Origin: Algoriphagus terrigena DSM 22685
GTDB taxonomy: Bacteria > Bacteroidota > Bacteroidia > Cytophagales > Cyclobacteriaceae
Assembly: GCF_000429445.1 (NCBI RefSeq)
Contig: NZ_AUBW01000017.1
Span: 62,001-126,000 of the forward strand
Direction of reading: 5' to 3'
Length of the DNA: 64,000 nt
Shown here piece after piece: positions 46,455 to 54,959 of this stretch. Position numbers and translations under genes: made by a program. How positions within the stretch are numbered: the first letter of the stretch is position 1; every line of letters starts with the position of its first letter. Under the pieces are notes generated by a model. It was given only the letters and a program-made list of their open reading frames with translations. It did not search any database and was not told where the DNA came from.

Positions 46455-47549
46455 TTAAAATTCCTCTTTATTCAAAGTCGGAAGATTGACGGTCATAGTA
46501 GTCCCCACATTCGGTTCCGAATCGAGAATAACTTGTCCGCCCATCTGCTCCACGGCTTCTTTGACCATGTAGAGACCGAGCCCCGTGCCCACATTCTTTT
46601 GGGTAGCTCTGGCAAAGAGGTTAAACACTTCCTCCTTATATCGCTCCTCGATGCCGATCCCGTTGTCTTCCACCACGATGACTGCCTTTCCATCCGAAAC
46701 ATCGACGGTAAGGCTAATTCTTTTTTCGCCTTCTTCTTTTTGAAACTGGACGGCATTGCCGAAAAGGTTGTTGAGAATCACCCGGATCTTGGCGTCGTCG
46801 GAGTAGAATTCATCGCGCTGGTTGACTTGGACGTCGACATGAAAATGAGTCAAATCAAATTTCTCCCGATAGGCCGCCATTTGATGATCGACTGTCTCCC
46901 TAAAGTCGATCTTGGTGATCTTATGATCGATCTTGGTAGAGCGATAGAAGTCCAACATCTTGTAGATGAAATCATCCAGTTTTCCGGTAGCCGAGTCGAT
47001 CATCTCAAAATACTCCAGCACATTAGGCTCGCTCAGCTCCATCTTGGCCAGCTTGGAAACCCCCGAAATGCTCATCAGCGGGCCTCTGAGCTCATGCGAC
47101 AAGCTGTAGACGAACTGGTTCATCTCCGAATGCAACTTCTGAAGCTTGAGATTTTTCTCCTTGAGCTCGCGGCGCATGAAGTAAATATCCGCGGCGTTTT
47201 TGATGGAGTTTTTGATCTGCTCGATATTCCAGGGCTTATCAATAAAGCGGTAAACCTCCCCCTTGTTGATCGCGTCGATCACGCTGGCAATATCCGAATA
47301 CCCGGTGAGCAGGATTCGGATCGGGTCGGGATTGATCTTTACCATCTGCTCAAAAAATTCGGTACCCGTCAATCCAGGCATCCGCTGATCAGCAATCACG
47401 ACGTGTATCTCTTCCTCTTTAGCTATTCGTAGCCCTTCCTCAGCATCAATCGCTGTAAAAATCTTGAAGTCCTTTCGCAAGGTCGCTCTAAAGGACTTGA
47501 GGTTATTGTCCTCATCGTCAATATAGAGTACGTGAATTTTATGACTCAT
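46455..47549 (-). CDS. Hybrid protein: response receiver plus histidine kinase
   Basis: 364 aa from the ATG at 47549 (an ATG at 47561 would add four residues). REC domain at about residues 5-120 with phospho-acceptor D54 in IADQRMPG and the switch residues in LLTGYSD and DKPW. A coiled linker leads to HisKA with H152 in SLSHELRGPL and a HATPase domain (DNGIGIEE, GTGLGLYM). A protein with input REC and output kinase can receive phosphate from one kinase and pass the signal on. It overlaps the end of the 7TM kinase gene by 11 bases, so they are coupled. Its REC is closely similar to the single-domain regulator at 52846. Confidence 0.9.
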   Translation of the reverse strand: MSHKIHVLYIDDEDNNLKSFRATLRKDFKIFTAIDAEEGLRIAKEEEIHVVIADQRMPGLTGTEFFEQMVKINPDPIRILLTGYSDIASVIDAINKGEVYRFIDKPWNIEQIKNSIKNAADIYFMRRELKEKNLKLQKLHSEMNQFVYSLSHELRGPLMSISGVSKLAKMELSEPNVLEYFEMIDSATGKLDDFIYKMLDFYRSTKIDHKITKIDFRETVDHQMAAYREKFDLTHFHVDVQVNQRDEFYSDDAKIRVILNNLFGNAVQFQKEEGEKRISLTVDVSDGKAVIVVEDNGIGIEERYKEEVFNLFARATQKNVGTGLGLYMVKEAVEQMGGQVILDSEPNVGTTMTVNLPTLNKEEF

Positions 47550-49653
47550 ACTTTGGGGCATTTTGGTAAATCGGAAGCGAAATAATAAAAGTAGTGCCCT
47601 GGCCTTCCTCGGTATTTACTTCCAGAGTTCCCTTGTGGTTTTCAATAATAGAATAAACTATGGAAAGCCCCAAACCTGTACCCCTTCCGACGGCTTTTGT
47701 AGTGAAAAAAGGTTCAAAAATCCGCTGTTTCACATGCTCAGGCATGCCCGGCCCGTTGTCTTCGATCTCCACCACGACATGATCCACAAAGGCTCTTGTG
47801 CGAATGGTGATTTTGGGATCGGGTATTTTATCCAAGTTGTCAGCCAGCGCATGAACAGCGTTGTTGAGGATATTCATAAACACCTGGTTCATCTTCCCAG
47901 CAAGGCACTCTACCATCGGCAATTCAGCAAATTCCCTGATGATTCTGATTTTACCCGGTATGGAGCTATTAAGCAAGATGATCGTGCTATTGATCCCGTC
48001 GTGCAGGTCGACCTTTTTAACATCCTGTTCATCCACACGGGAAAAAATCCGAAGTCCTTTGACGATCTCCACAGTCCGCTTGGCCCCGTCATCCATTCCC
48101 TTGAGTAGCTGCTCTACTTCCTCCAGCACATACTCCAGCTCCAATTCTTCTTCGAGTTGCTTGGCCTCCTTCTTGGTCTTATCAGAAAATTCCCTTTCGC
48201 CCGATTCCCTGTAAAACCCGATCACTTCCATGATGTCCTTGATGTCGCGCTTGAGAGGCGTGATGTTGGAGCTTACAAAGTTGATCGGGTTGTTGATCTC
48301 ATGCGCGATACCAGCCGTCAATTGACCCAAAGAAGCCATTTTCTCCTGGTTGACGAGTTGGCTCTGGGTATTCTGGAGTGTTCTTAATGTTTGCTCCAGC
48401 TCATCTGTCCGGATTCTCACTTTCTCCTCCAGCATGTTGTTTTGTTCCTTGATTAGGAGCTCGTTCTCATGCAGCGCTTTGAGTTTTTCGGCTTGTTCTT
48501 CTTCCTTTTCCTTTTTGAGAATGTTGATCTTATCCGCCAAGGCAAATGAAAGCAATACCACCTCCAAAGCCGAACCTAAAGGCATGATATACGCCGTCAG
48601 ATTGTTGGTTGGAATAAAACCCATTTCGCTGAAAACGAAAAGAAATATACCGATCATAAATATCGACCAGGCCAGAAGATAGTAGCGGGCGGGCCGGTAC
48701 CCCATCCGGAGCGTAGACCAGGCAACGAAAAGAACATACCAGACCACGACAGACTGGGTGATCAGGATCGACCGGTAGCTAAGAGTAGGCGAAAAAAACA
48801 GCGCGTTACTCAGAATGAACGCGTATACCAGATAAATGATATTAAATCCAAAATCCAGTCTCGGGAGGTGCTGTTTGGTAAGTAGAAACAATCTCAAAAA
48901 CCAAATCCCGACCACGCTTACGAGCGAGGAGAATATGACGATGGATCGGGAGTTCATCCAGTCCCATTCCGGCCAAAGCAAGATCTGGGTAAATCCCAAG
49001 ATGGAAGCCTGCGCCACCCAAACCAGTGCGGTATGAATGACATATACCAGATAAAGCTTGTCCTTGACAGAGAAATACAAAAACAGGTTATAGAAAAACA
49101 GTCCCACAAAGACTCCTGTCAACAGTCCGAAAAGTATATTTTCAAAATCAAGAATGGACTTAAAATCCGAATCCTCGACAAATGAGCCTGTGAAGATTTT
49201 CTTGTCTGTGTTTTCAATTTTCAGAAGCAAATAATCGGATTCTTTCTCCAACTCTGTAAGCTGAAAGACGATCTTATGGGATTTGAAATACCTGTTTTCG
49301 ATCCCGTCGAGCCTTCCGCTGACCAGACTTCTTCCCGCTTTGCCGGCCTTGACCGGAAACAAATACACATAATCCAGAGAAGCTGAATTCAAAGCCAAAA
49401 GAGGATTGGAGAATGAACGGAGTTCTTTGGTGTCAATTTTCACCCAGACTACTTGGTCATTGATTCCAAAATTAAACGTCTCGCAATCGTTGTCTAAAAA
49501 CTGATTGACCTGAGTCAATACATCGTCTATACTCGCTTCTTTTTCAGCCATCAAATAGGAAAAGCATTCAATCTTAGCCGCCCTCTCCTCTGGAAAAATC
49601 TGGTTGGAGATAAAAAATCCCAGGCTAAATAACAAAGCAACTATTTTATACAT
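47539..49653 (-). CDS. 7TM-DISM sensor histidine kinase
   Basis: 704 aa. Signal peptide, then an extracytoplasmic domain (about residues 25-165) of the 7TMR-DISMED2 type, which is a galactose-binding-like fold and may bind a carbohydrate or other small ligand. Seven membrane segments follow (about 180-390), then a coiled coil, HisKA with H451 in AGIAHEINNPINF and a HATPase domain (DNGPGMP, GTGLGLSIVYS). It is the third gene of a four-gene operon and probably senses an outside signal for the REC-kinase encoded just downstream. It overlaps the preceding gene by 8 bases. Confidence 0.9.
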   Translation of the reverse strand: MYKIVALLFSLGFFISNQIFPEERAAKIECFSYLMAEKEASIDDVLTQVNQFLDNDCETFNFGINDQVVWVKIDTKELRSFSNPLLALNSASLDYVYLFPVKAGKAGRSLVSGRLDGIENRYFKSHKIVFQLTELEKESDYLLLKIENTDKKIFTGSFVEDSDFKSILDFENILFGLLTGVFVGLFFYNLFLYFSVKDKLYLVYVIHTALVWVAQASILGFTQILLWPEWDWMNSRSIVIFSSLVSVVGIWFLRLFLLTKQHLPRLDFGFNIIYLVYAFILSNALFFSPTLSYRSILITQSVVVWYVLFVAWSTLRMGYRPARYYLLAWSIFMIGIFLFVFSEMGFIPTNNLTAYIMPLGSALEVVLLSFALADKINILKKEKEEEQAEKLKALHENELLIKEQNNMLEEKVRIRTDELEQTLRTLQNTQSQLVNQEKMASLGQLTAGIAHEINNPINFVSSNITPLKRDIKDIMEVIGFYRESGEREFSDKTKKEAKQLEEELELEYVLEEVEQLLKGMDDGAKRTVEIVKGLRIFSRVDEQDVKKVDLHDGINSTIILLNSSIPGKIRIIREFAELPMVECLAGKMNQVFMNILNNAVHALADNLDKIPDPKITIRTRAFVDHVVVEIEDNGPGMPEHVKQRIFEPFFTTKAVGRGTGLGLSIVYSIIENHKGTLEVNTEEGQGTTFIISLPIYQNAPKYES

Positions 49654-50356
49654 CTTTTCTCCAATCTGGATTTGAAAGTACTAAATCATATTCAACTAAA
49701 AACTCTCCTTTCGGTCCAATCTCGGTTTTGGAGCATTGCAAATTATTCCTCATGCCTTGGATGATTTCCCGCTCCACTTCATCGGCCTTCGGCAGATTGT
49801 AGGGATCTTTCATCACGATGGAAGTAGCGACCAAGTCAAGCTTAGGGTAAAAAAAAGTGCCTGAATTGCCAATTCCTTCTTCAATCTCAAAACCTTTCTG
49901 AAGAGATGGTTTGAGGGTATATTCCGCTACCAAGGCCAGCAGGGAACCCAACTTCAGTTGGCTGACGATCGCAATACCGGCCCGGATCAAAAGAACTGCT
50001 CCCACACCGTAGCCGGAGATCGACTTGGAATTCCACAGTCCAGATACCTCTCCTGTCCCTTCGATCGAGTAGTCCTTTACCAATCCGAAGATCTTGTGAT
50101 CGACCTGCGAAACGGCCATCTCCATAGGCAAGGGATAGTTCGGATGGGCGATGTGAATTCTCAGTCCGCTCACGACCTCTCCAGTATCCTGCAATTCGAC
50201 GGTGACAACATAGACAAATGGATTAAGAGCCCAATCATTGTTGGAGGAGGTGACTTTAGTGACGCCATATTGCTTTAACACATCGGCATGCCCTTTTACA
50301 AATTTCTCACACCGTTCCGGCTCGTCTATTGCCCTAAACGCCTTAAACTTAAACAT
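49646..50356 (-). CDS. Unrecognised protein, possible GNAT/LuxI-like acyltransferase
   Basis: 236 aa from the ATG at 50356 (a TTG two codons upstream overlaps the previous stop). No signal peptide or membrane helix. The middle holds a strand VVSGLRIHI, then EVSGLWNSKSISGYGVG, a long helix ending LVAEYTLKPSLQKGF, and a beta-rich end. This layout resembles the GNAT-related fold of LuxI and FeeM acyl transferases, but the E-x-x-R pattern of LuxI is not exact, so the function is only a suggestion. It sits two bases after the E1/nitroreductase gene and overlaps the sensor kinase gene, a position typical of coupled genes. Confidence 0.7.
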   Translation of the reverse strand: MFKFKAFRAIDEPERCEKFVKGHADVLKQYGVTKVTSSNNDWALNPFVYVVTVELQDTGEVVSGLRIHIAHPNYPLPMEMAVSQVDHKIFGLVKDYSIEGTGEVSGLWNSKSISGYGVGAVLLIRAGIAIVSQLKLGSLLALVAEYTLKPSLQKGFEIEEGIGNSGTFFYPKLDLVATSIVMKDPYNLPKADEVEREIIQGMRNNLQCSKTEIGPKGEFLVEYDLVLSNPDWRKDV

Positions 50357-50358
50357 TG

Positions 50359-52635
50359 TCAAACAAGAATTAAGGTATCTTCGACTTCGCGACGGATGGC
50401 TCTCACGCTCGGCTCACCAGCTTTGTTTAGTCTAAACATAAACAAATCTTGCAATCCATTGTCGTTTTTGAATAAGCGGTCGAATTTTATTTTCAATTTT
50501 TTAATTTCATTCTCCTCGCTCTTGGTAAACCCATGGTTGGCCTCAGTAAGTACCTTCTGGAAAATAAACAGCATGGCAGCCACCGGCTGAACACTTATTC
50601 CCATCATGTTTGCTTTTATCCAAACCCGTTGAAGCACCTTTCCGCCTTCGAGATAGGTGGCCGGAGAAAACTGTTTCCCCTGCAAAAGCATGATGGCCGA
50701 CGAGGTGGTCAGGGTATCTTTTGAAATCTTGGTAAGGCCAAAGCCCATCAGAAACTTTCTGAAAAACTTCACCGTTCGCGGATCTTTGAGCAGTCCCATG
50801 GCAGCTCTGTCGGTAGCAGACATCTCCAGCGTGGCGATGTCTATTCCATCTTTTGTTTCGATGGCGTCTTTTTCAGTCCATCTCACTTCTTTGATAAAAT
50901 CCAACAAACCATCCTCGTGGAAAAAACGCATCCGGTCCATACCGCCCACGATCTCCGCGAGCGCTTCGAGATCATCTTTATCTTCGGTGATTTTGATGGT
51001 GACTCCATTTTCTTGCGCAAAAGCCGTCAATTCCTTCAATTGGGCTGGCTCAAGCAACTGTCTGCTGAGATTCTTTCTGTTCGTGCATCGAATGGATATC
51101 CCATCGGACAGCTCATGATGTGGCACAAGAATCGGGTTCTTCAGTTTTGCCACAAAACGAATAGAGCAGATTAACTCCTCCTCAAATTCACGAATTTGGT
51201 TTATGAGCTCAATTTCAATCCCCTCTTTTGCCGCAGCGAGTCTAAGATTCTCCAGCGCTGCACCAAAAGCAATCAAAGAGCCTGTCCCTTTGTAATCGAG
51301 CATGGAGTGGCTCCTCGCTTGGTCGTGGAAAAGATGAAGTATTCCCTTTCGGTCAAACACCCAAATCCAGGGTTGGATATTCCCTCCCGATGGAGCCATG
51401 TTGGCGGAGGAAAGGATCTTCTTGAGCTCCTCTGGAGAAAGGATATAGCCTGACTGCAAGATATCACCCGGCAGCTGTTCCAAGAGTCGTTTCGAAAACG
51501 CCGAAACATTTTGAAAAGTGGGGACAACCACCTCTTCCTGAGGCTGGTCTATCTTAATAATGTCATCAAAATCCACATAAAATCTTCCTGAGGGCACATT
51601 GTCCCCCAGAAGCAGCCTACGTCCCACATGTGCTACAGAAGCTCCGCCCAGGAAAACTCCCGAGGCTAATTGTGGCCAGGAGGTGATAGTAGAGCCAATC
51701 TCCAAAAGAGAGGCCTTCATCCTGAGCGAAAGTGTCTCCAAACCGGTGATTTTCAAAACTATCGCTACCCGCTCCTTATTGGTGAGATTGGCTAATTCTG
51801 CCTTGGTAATGCCATCGAGCATGCCGTGAAAAATCGGCCGATCGGGATGAGAATCGAAGCGCTCTATGTCAAGCATCCCTCTGTCAGAGGTCTCCATGAT
51901 CACAGGGATGTGCGCTGGCTTGGCACGTTCTCTCAGTAAAACTTTGATATCGAGACTATCGCATTCGTCCACGAGAAGATCGAGCTTCCCGTTGGCGGTC
52001 AGAAAATCCTCGATGTTCTCTTCATTGATTCCATCACGGAAAAGAGTCACACGCAAATAGGGATCTATCTCGGCTATCTCTCTCGCCGCGATCACTACTT
52101 TCTCAATTCCGAGACTGGTGACTCCAGCCTTTAGCCGATTAAGATTGCTCAGCTCTAGGGTATCGAAGTCTGCAAGCCGCATTTCCCCACAACTTCTCTC
52201 CAGAGCCATTGCCAAGGCAATACTTTGGCCCACCGACAAGCCCACGATACCGACTTTTTTTGTCCCAAGCTCGGCTTGCTCTGACGGAGTAATCTTGTAG
52301 TTGTTTCGTAGGGTTCTGACTTTGATGAATTCTTCCTCTGGCAGCACATGCACCAGGGTGTTTTTCCATGGGTAAAAAACCCAGTTTCCATAAAAGTCTC
52401 TCGCTCTTTCACGAAAAAAATCCTCGACCTTTTGGGCTATCTCTTCCTTCGAAAGTTGGATCTCTGCGTGATCTGCTTTTATTAAATCCGACACCTGACT
52501 ATCGATCGGATCTATAGTATAAATAAACTCGTTAGATCTCAATTTTTGAATCTCTTCCCAATCATTTAAAACACTTGGATTGAGAATTACAGGTCGGGCT
52601 TGATCTGCTTGATCAATCCTGGGGTTGGTGAGCAT
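50359..52635 (-). CDS. E1-like (ThiF) plus nitroreductase fusion, Rv1355c family
   Basis: 758 aa. After about 100 N-terminal residues comes an E1-like adenylation domain (about 105-340) with KVGIVGLSVGQS in place of the usual GxGGxG loop, ADFDTLELSNLNR, and DECDSLDIK holding the conserved aspartate. The second half is a nitroreductase-fold FMN domain with NMAPSGGNIQPW near residue 413. No catalytic cysteine for thioester formation is obvious. E1-like enzymes activate a carboxylate with ATP and nitroreductases do flavin redox steps, so the protein probably modifies a small molecule or peptide. The mycobacterial relative Rv1355c is called MoeY, but no molybdopterin gene is near. First gene of the operon. 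Confidence 0.88.
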   Translation of the reverse strand: MLTNPRIDQADQARPVILNPSVLNDWEEIQKLRSNEFIYTIDPIDSQVSDLIKADHAEIQLSKEEIAQKVEDFFRERARDFYGNWVFYPWKNTLVHVLPEEEFIKVRTLRNNYKITPSEQAELGTKKVGIVGLSVGQSIALAMALERSCGEMRLADFDTLELSNLNRLKAGVTSLGIEKVVIAAREIAEIDPYLRVTLFRDGINEENIEDFLTANGKLDLLVDECDSLDIKVLLRERAKPAHIPVIMETSDRGMLDIERFDSHPDRPIFHGMLDGITKAELANLTNKERVAIVLKITGLETLSLRMKASLLEIGSTITSWPQLASGVFLGGASVAHVGRRLLLGDNVPSGRFYVDFDDIIKIDQPQEEVVVPTFQNVSAFSKRLLEQLPGDILQSGYILSPEELKKILSSANMAPSGGNIQPWIWVFDRKGILHLFHDQARSHSMLDYKGTGSLIAFGAALENLRLAAAKEGIEIELINQIREFEEELICSIRFVAKLKNPILVPHHELSDGISIRCTNRKNLSRQLLEPAQLKELTAFAQENGVTIKITEDKDDLEALAEIVGGMDRMRFFHEDGLLDFIKEVRWTEKDAIETKDGIDIATLEMSATDRAAMGLLKDPRTVKFFRKFLMGFGLTKISKDTLTTSSAIMLLQGKQFSPATYLEGGKVLQRVWIKANMMGISVQPVAAMLFIFQKVLTEANHGFTKSEENEIKKLKIKFDRLFKNDNGLQDLFMFRLNKAGEPSVRAIRREVEDTLILV

Positions 52636-52664
52636 AATTCGACTTTAGGGGTGATAAAGCTCAG

Positions 52665-52693
52665 TAAAGTTAATTTTTTCAGACTGAAGTCAA
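52665..52693 (-). promoter_or_regulatory. Promoter of the E1/nitroreductase-kinase operon
   Basis: On the minus strand TTG (52693-52691), an 18-base spacer and TAACTTTA (52672-52665) fit the Bacteroidota promoter (one change from TAnnTTTG). The box ends 29 bases before the start codon at 52635. Confidence 0.55.
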
Positions 52694-52845
52694 CTTAATC
52701 TGCTCCTAATTTATATCAAAAAAGAACTAAATTCTACCTAGCTTAGCGCTCAACTAACAGAATTAATCTCCCTAATTTGTTTTCCGTTCGAAAAACAGAA
52801 TATTTGGAGTGTCAAAAATCACCCCCCTTTTAAGGTACCCTTTGG

Positions 52846-53319
52846 ATGGAAAATCAGCCTGACGAAAAAATTAAAATTCTATACGTAGACGACGAAGAAA
52901 ATAACCTCCAGGCCTTCAAAGCAACATTCAGGAGGGATTACAAGATTTTTCTGGCGATATCTGCGAAAGAAGGTGAGGAGATTCTTGCCAGGGAGGATAT
53001 TGACCTGATCATCACCGATCAGAGAATGCCTGAAAAAACAGGAGTGGAATTTTTGGAAAGCATTATCCCCATCCATCCCAAACCGATCCGTCTGCTGCTG
53101 ACCGGATACACCGACATCCAAGCTGTGATCGACGCGATCAACAAAGGACAGGTGTACCACTACCTTACCAAGCCCTGGGAAGAAGACTATCTGAGGACGG
53201 TCATCAAGAATGCCTTTGAGGTCTATGCACTGAGAAGGGAAAACGAGCGACTGACGGCCGCTTTGCTCAAAACCAATGAGCAACTGGAGTTTTTACTCCG
53301 TCAAAACCTGCTCTCCTGA
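52846..53319 (+). CDS. Single-domain response regulator
   Basis: 157 aa: one REC domain (residues 8-125) with acidic pocket VDDEENN, phospho-acceptor D58 in ITDQRMPEK, LLTGYTD and TKPW, then a short helical tail with no output domain. Its sequence is very similar to the REC half of the hybrid kinase at 46455 (for example LYVDDEENNL versus LYIDDEDNNL, and VIDAINKGQVY versus VIDAINKGEVY), so the two are paralogues. It is transcribed away from the E1/nitroreductase operon across a 210-base gap. It may shuttle or quench phosphate in the same signalling chain. Its stop directly abuts the ald stop. Confidence 0.88.
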   Translation: MENQPDEKIKILYVDDEENNLQAFKATFRRDYKIFLAISAKEGEEILAREDIDLIITDQRMPEKTGVEFLESIIPIHPKPIRLLLTGYTDIQAVIDAINKGQVYHYLTKPWEEDYLRTVIKNAFEVYALRRENERLTAALLKTNEQLEFLLRQNLLS

Positions 53320-54531
53320 TCAATAGCGAGCTGCAAGCAGCAGCTGTAACTCCTTGTGGTTCAAGCCAAACTTCCGCGCCAAAAATGCATTGGTCAGGCT
53401 TCCCCTGTAGGTGTAAACTCCCCTCAAAAACCACTTGTAGATGAAGATCATCTCCTCGGCCCCTCCCAAATCCGACATCTGAAGGATGATCGGCGTAAAG
53501 ATATTGCTGAGGGAATAGGAAGCGGTGCGGGCCACTCGGGATGCGATGTTTGGGACGCAATAGTGGATGATGTCGTGCATTTGGTATACGGGATCCGAGT
53601 GCGAAGTCATACGTGCCGTCTCAATGCACCCCCCTTGGTCGATCCCCACATCGATGATAATGCTTCCATGGATCATGTTGGCCACCATTTCCTCGGTTAC
53701 GACGATCTTGTTCCTGCCCTTTTCGGCGCGCAAAGCGCCGATGACCACGTCAGCTTCCGCCAGTGCCTGGCCCAAACTGTAATTGTCAATCGTTGAGGTG
53801 TAGATCTGTTGACCGAGCAGCTGCTTGATCCTTCGCAGTTTGTAGATATGGTTATCGAACACCTTAATGTTCGCTCCTAGCCCTATCGCAGTCCTAGCTG
53901 CATACTCAGCTACGGTGCCTGCTCCGATGATGACCACCTGCGTGGGCGGTACACCAGTCACGCCACCCAAGATCAATCCCTTTCCCTCGTTGACACTCGA
54001 CAGATATTCCGAGGCCACCAACATCACGGTGCTACCGGCGATCTCGGACATTGCCCTGACCACTGGCATCCCTCCCACTTTGTCTTCGAGGTATTCAAAG
54101 GCCACGGCGGTGATCTTTTTCTCATTCAGCGCCTTGATAAATTCCGCGTCCTGTTTTTCCAGCTGCAAGGCTGAAATCAGACAGCTTCCCGGTGACATAT
54201 CGGCTATTTCCGCGACTGTCAAGGGGTCGATCTTGAGCACCACGTCTTTCGACAAAACTTCTTTTCTGGAATATACAATCGTCGCTCCTGCGTCAGAGTA
54301 ATCCTGATCGGTAAACTTTGCACTCAGCCCCGCACCCGACTCCACTACTACCTCAATGTCATTGTTACTCAATAGACCGACCGCTTCTGGAGTCAGCGCG
54401 ATGCGCTTTTCATCATTTGAAAGCTCTTTGGGAACTCCAACGTGAAGTGGCTTAGCGCCCCTTTTTACCTTCGCGGGGGATTCCTTGGGGATCAATCCCA
54501 CAGACGTGAGTTCTGTAAATTCAGTCGGCAT
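53320..54531 (-). CDS. ald: Alanine dehydrogenase
   Basis: 403 aa, of the alanine dehydrogenase/transhydrogenase alpha family. VGVPKEL.NDEKRIALTP starts the catalytic domain, VVIIGAGTVAEYAARTA is the NAD-binding glycine loop, and IIDVGIDQGGCIET follows. It interconverts alanine and pyruvate plus ammonia with NAD. The first 30 residues are an extension not seen in the shortest members. It is the last gene of the operon porX-tsaE-ald and overlaps tsaE by 11 bases. Confidence 0.88.
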   Translation of the reverse strand: MPTEFTELTSVGLIPKESPAKVKRGAKPLHVGVPKELSNDEKRIALTPEAVGLLSNNDIEVVVESGAGLSAKFTDQDYSDAGATIVYSRKEVLSKDVVLKIDPLTVAEIADMSPGSCLISALQLEKQDAEFIKALNEKKITAVAFEYLEDKVGGMPVVRAMSEIAGSTVMLVASEYLSSVNEGKGLILGGVTGVPPTQVVIIGAGTVAEYAARTAIGLGANIKVFDNHIYKLRRIKQLLGQQIYTSTIDNYSLGQALAEADVVIGALRAEKGRNKIVVTEEMVANMIHGSIIIDVGIDQGGCIETARMTSHSDPVYQMHDIIHYCVPNIASRVARTASYSLSNIFTPIILQMSDLGGAEEMIFIYKWFLRGVYTYRGSLTNAFLARKFGLNHKELQLLLAARY

Positions 54532-54952
54532 TTCGGGAATGTTGAATCGTGATGGTTCTTGTATTTGCTGAGTCGGAATGGATTCTGATCAGGAGAAACT
54601 CGTCCGGAAGAAACTGAGCGATCTTTTCGGCCCATTCGATCCAGCAATATTCTCCCCCATAAAAATACTCTTCTATTCCGATATCCAAAGCTTCGGTGGG
54701 GTCATCCAGTCTATAAAAATCAAAATGGAAAATTTTGGTTCTACCAGCTGCCTCGTATTCATTGACGATGCCGAACGTAGGACTGCTGACCTGATCTATG
54801 ACCCCCATCTCAGCAGCCAGGGTTTTGATCAAGGTCGTCTTTCCAGCACCCATCTGTCCCTGAAAGACCCAGATCTTCTCCGCCCCAGCTGCCGCAATAA
54901 TCTGGCGAGCAGCAGAATCAATCTGCTCCAATTGGTATTGAAAGGTGACCAA
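54521..54952 (-). CDS. tsaE: tRNA threonylcarbamoyladenosine synthesis ATPase TsaE
   Basis: 143 aa P-loop ATPase. GQMGAGKTTLIK is the Walker A motif, VSSPTFGIVNEY the switch region, and HFDFYRL and WIEWAEKIAQFLP the later signatures. It works with TsaB and TsaD to make the t6A modification at tRNA position 37. The start is TTG at 54952, seven bases after the porX stop; no ATG lies near it. Confidence 0.9.
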   Translation of the reverse strand: MVTFQYQLEQIDSAARQIIAAAGAEKIWVFQGQMGAGKTTLIKTLAAEMGVIDQVSSPTFGIVNEYEAAGRTKIFHFDFYRLDDPTEALDIGIEEYFYGGEYCWIEWAEKIAQFLPDEFLLIRIHSDSANTRTITIQHSRNAD

Positions 54953-54959
54953 AATAAAT

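Noticed and set aside
50359..52635. Molybdopterin biosynthesis gene (moeY label)
   Set aside because: The fused nitroreductase domain and the absence of any mo-cofactor gene nearby argue against it; the operon is with kinases.
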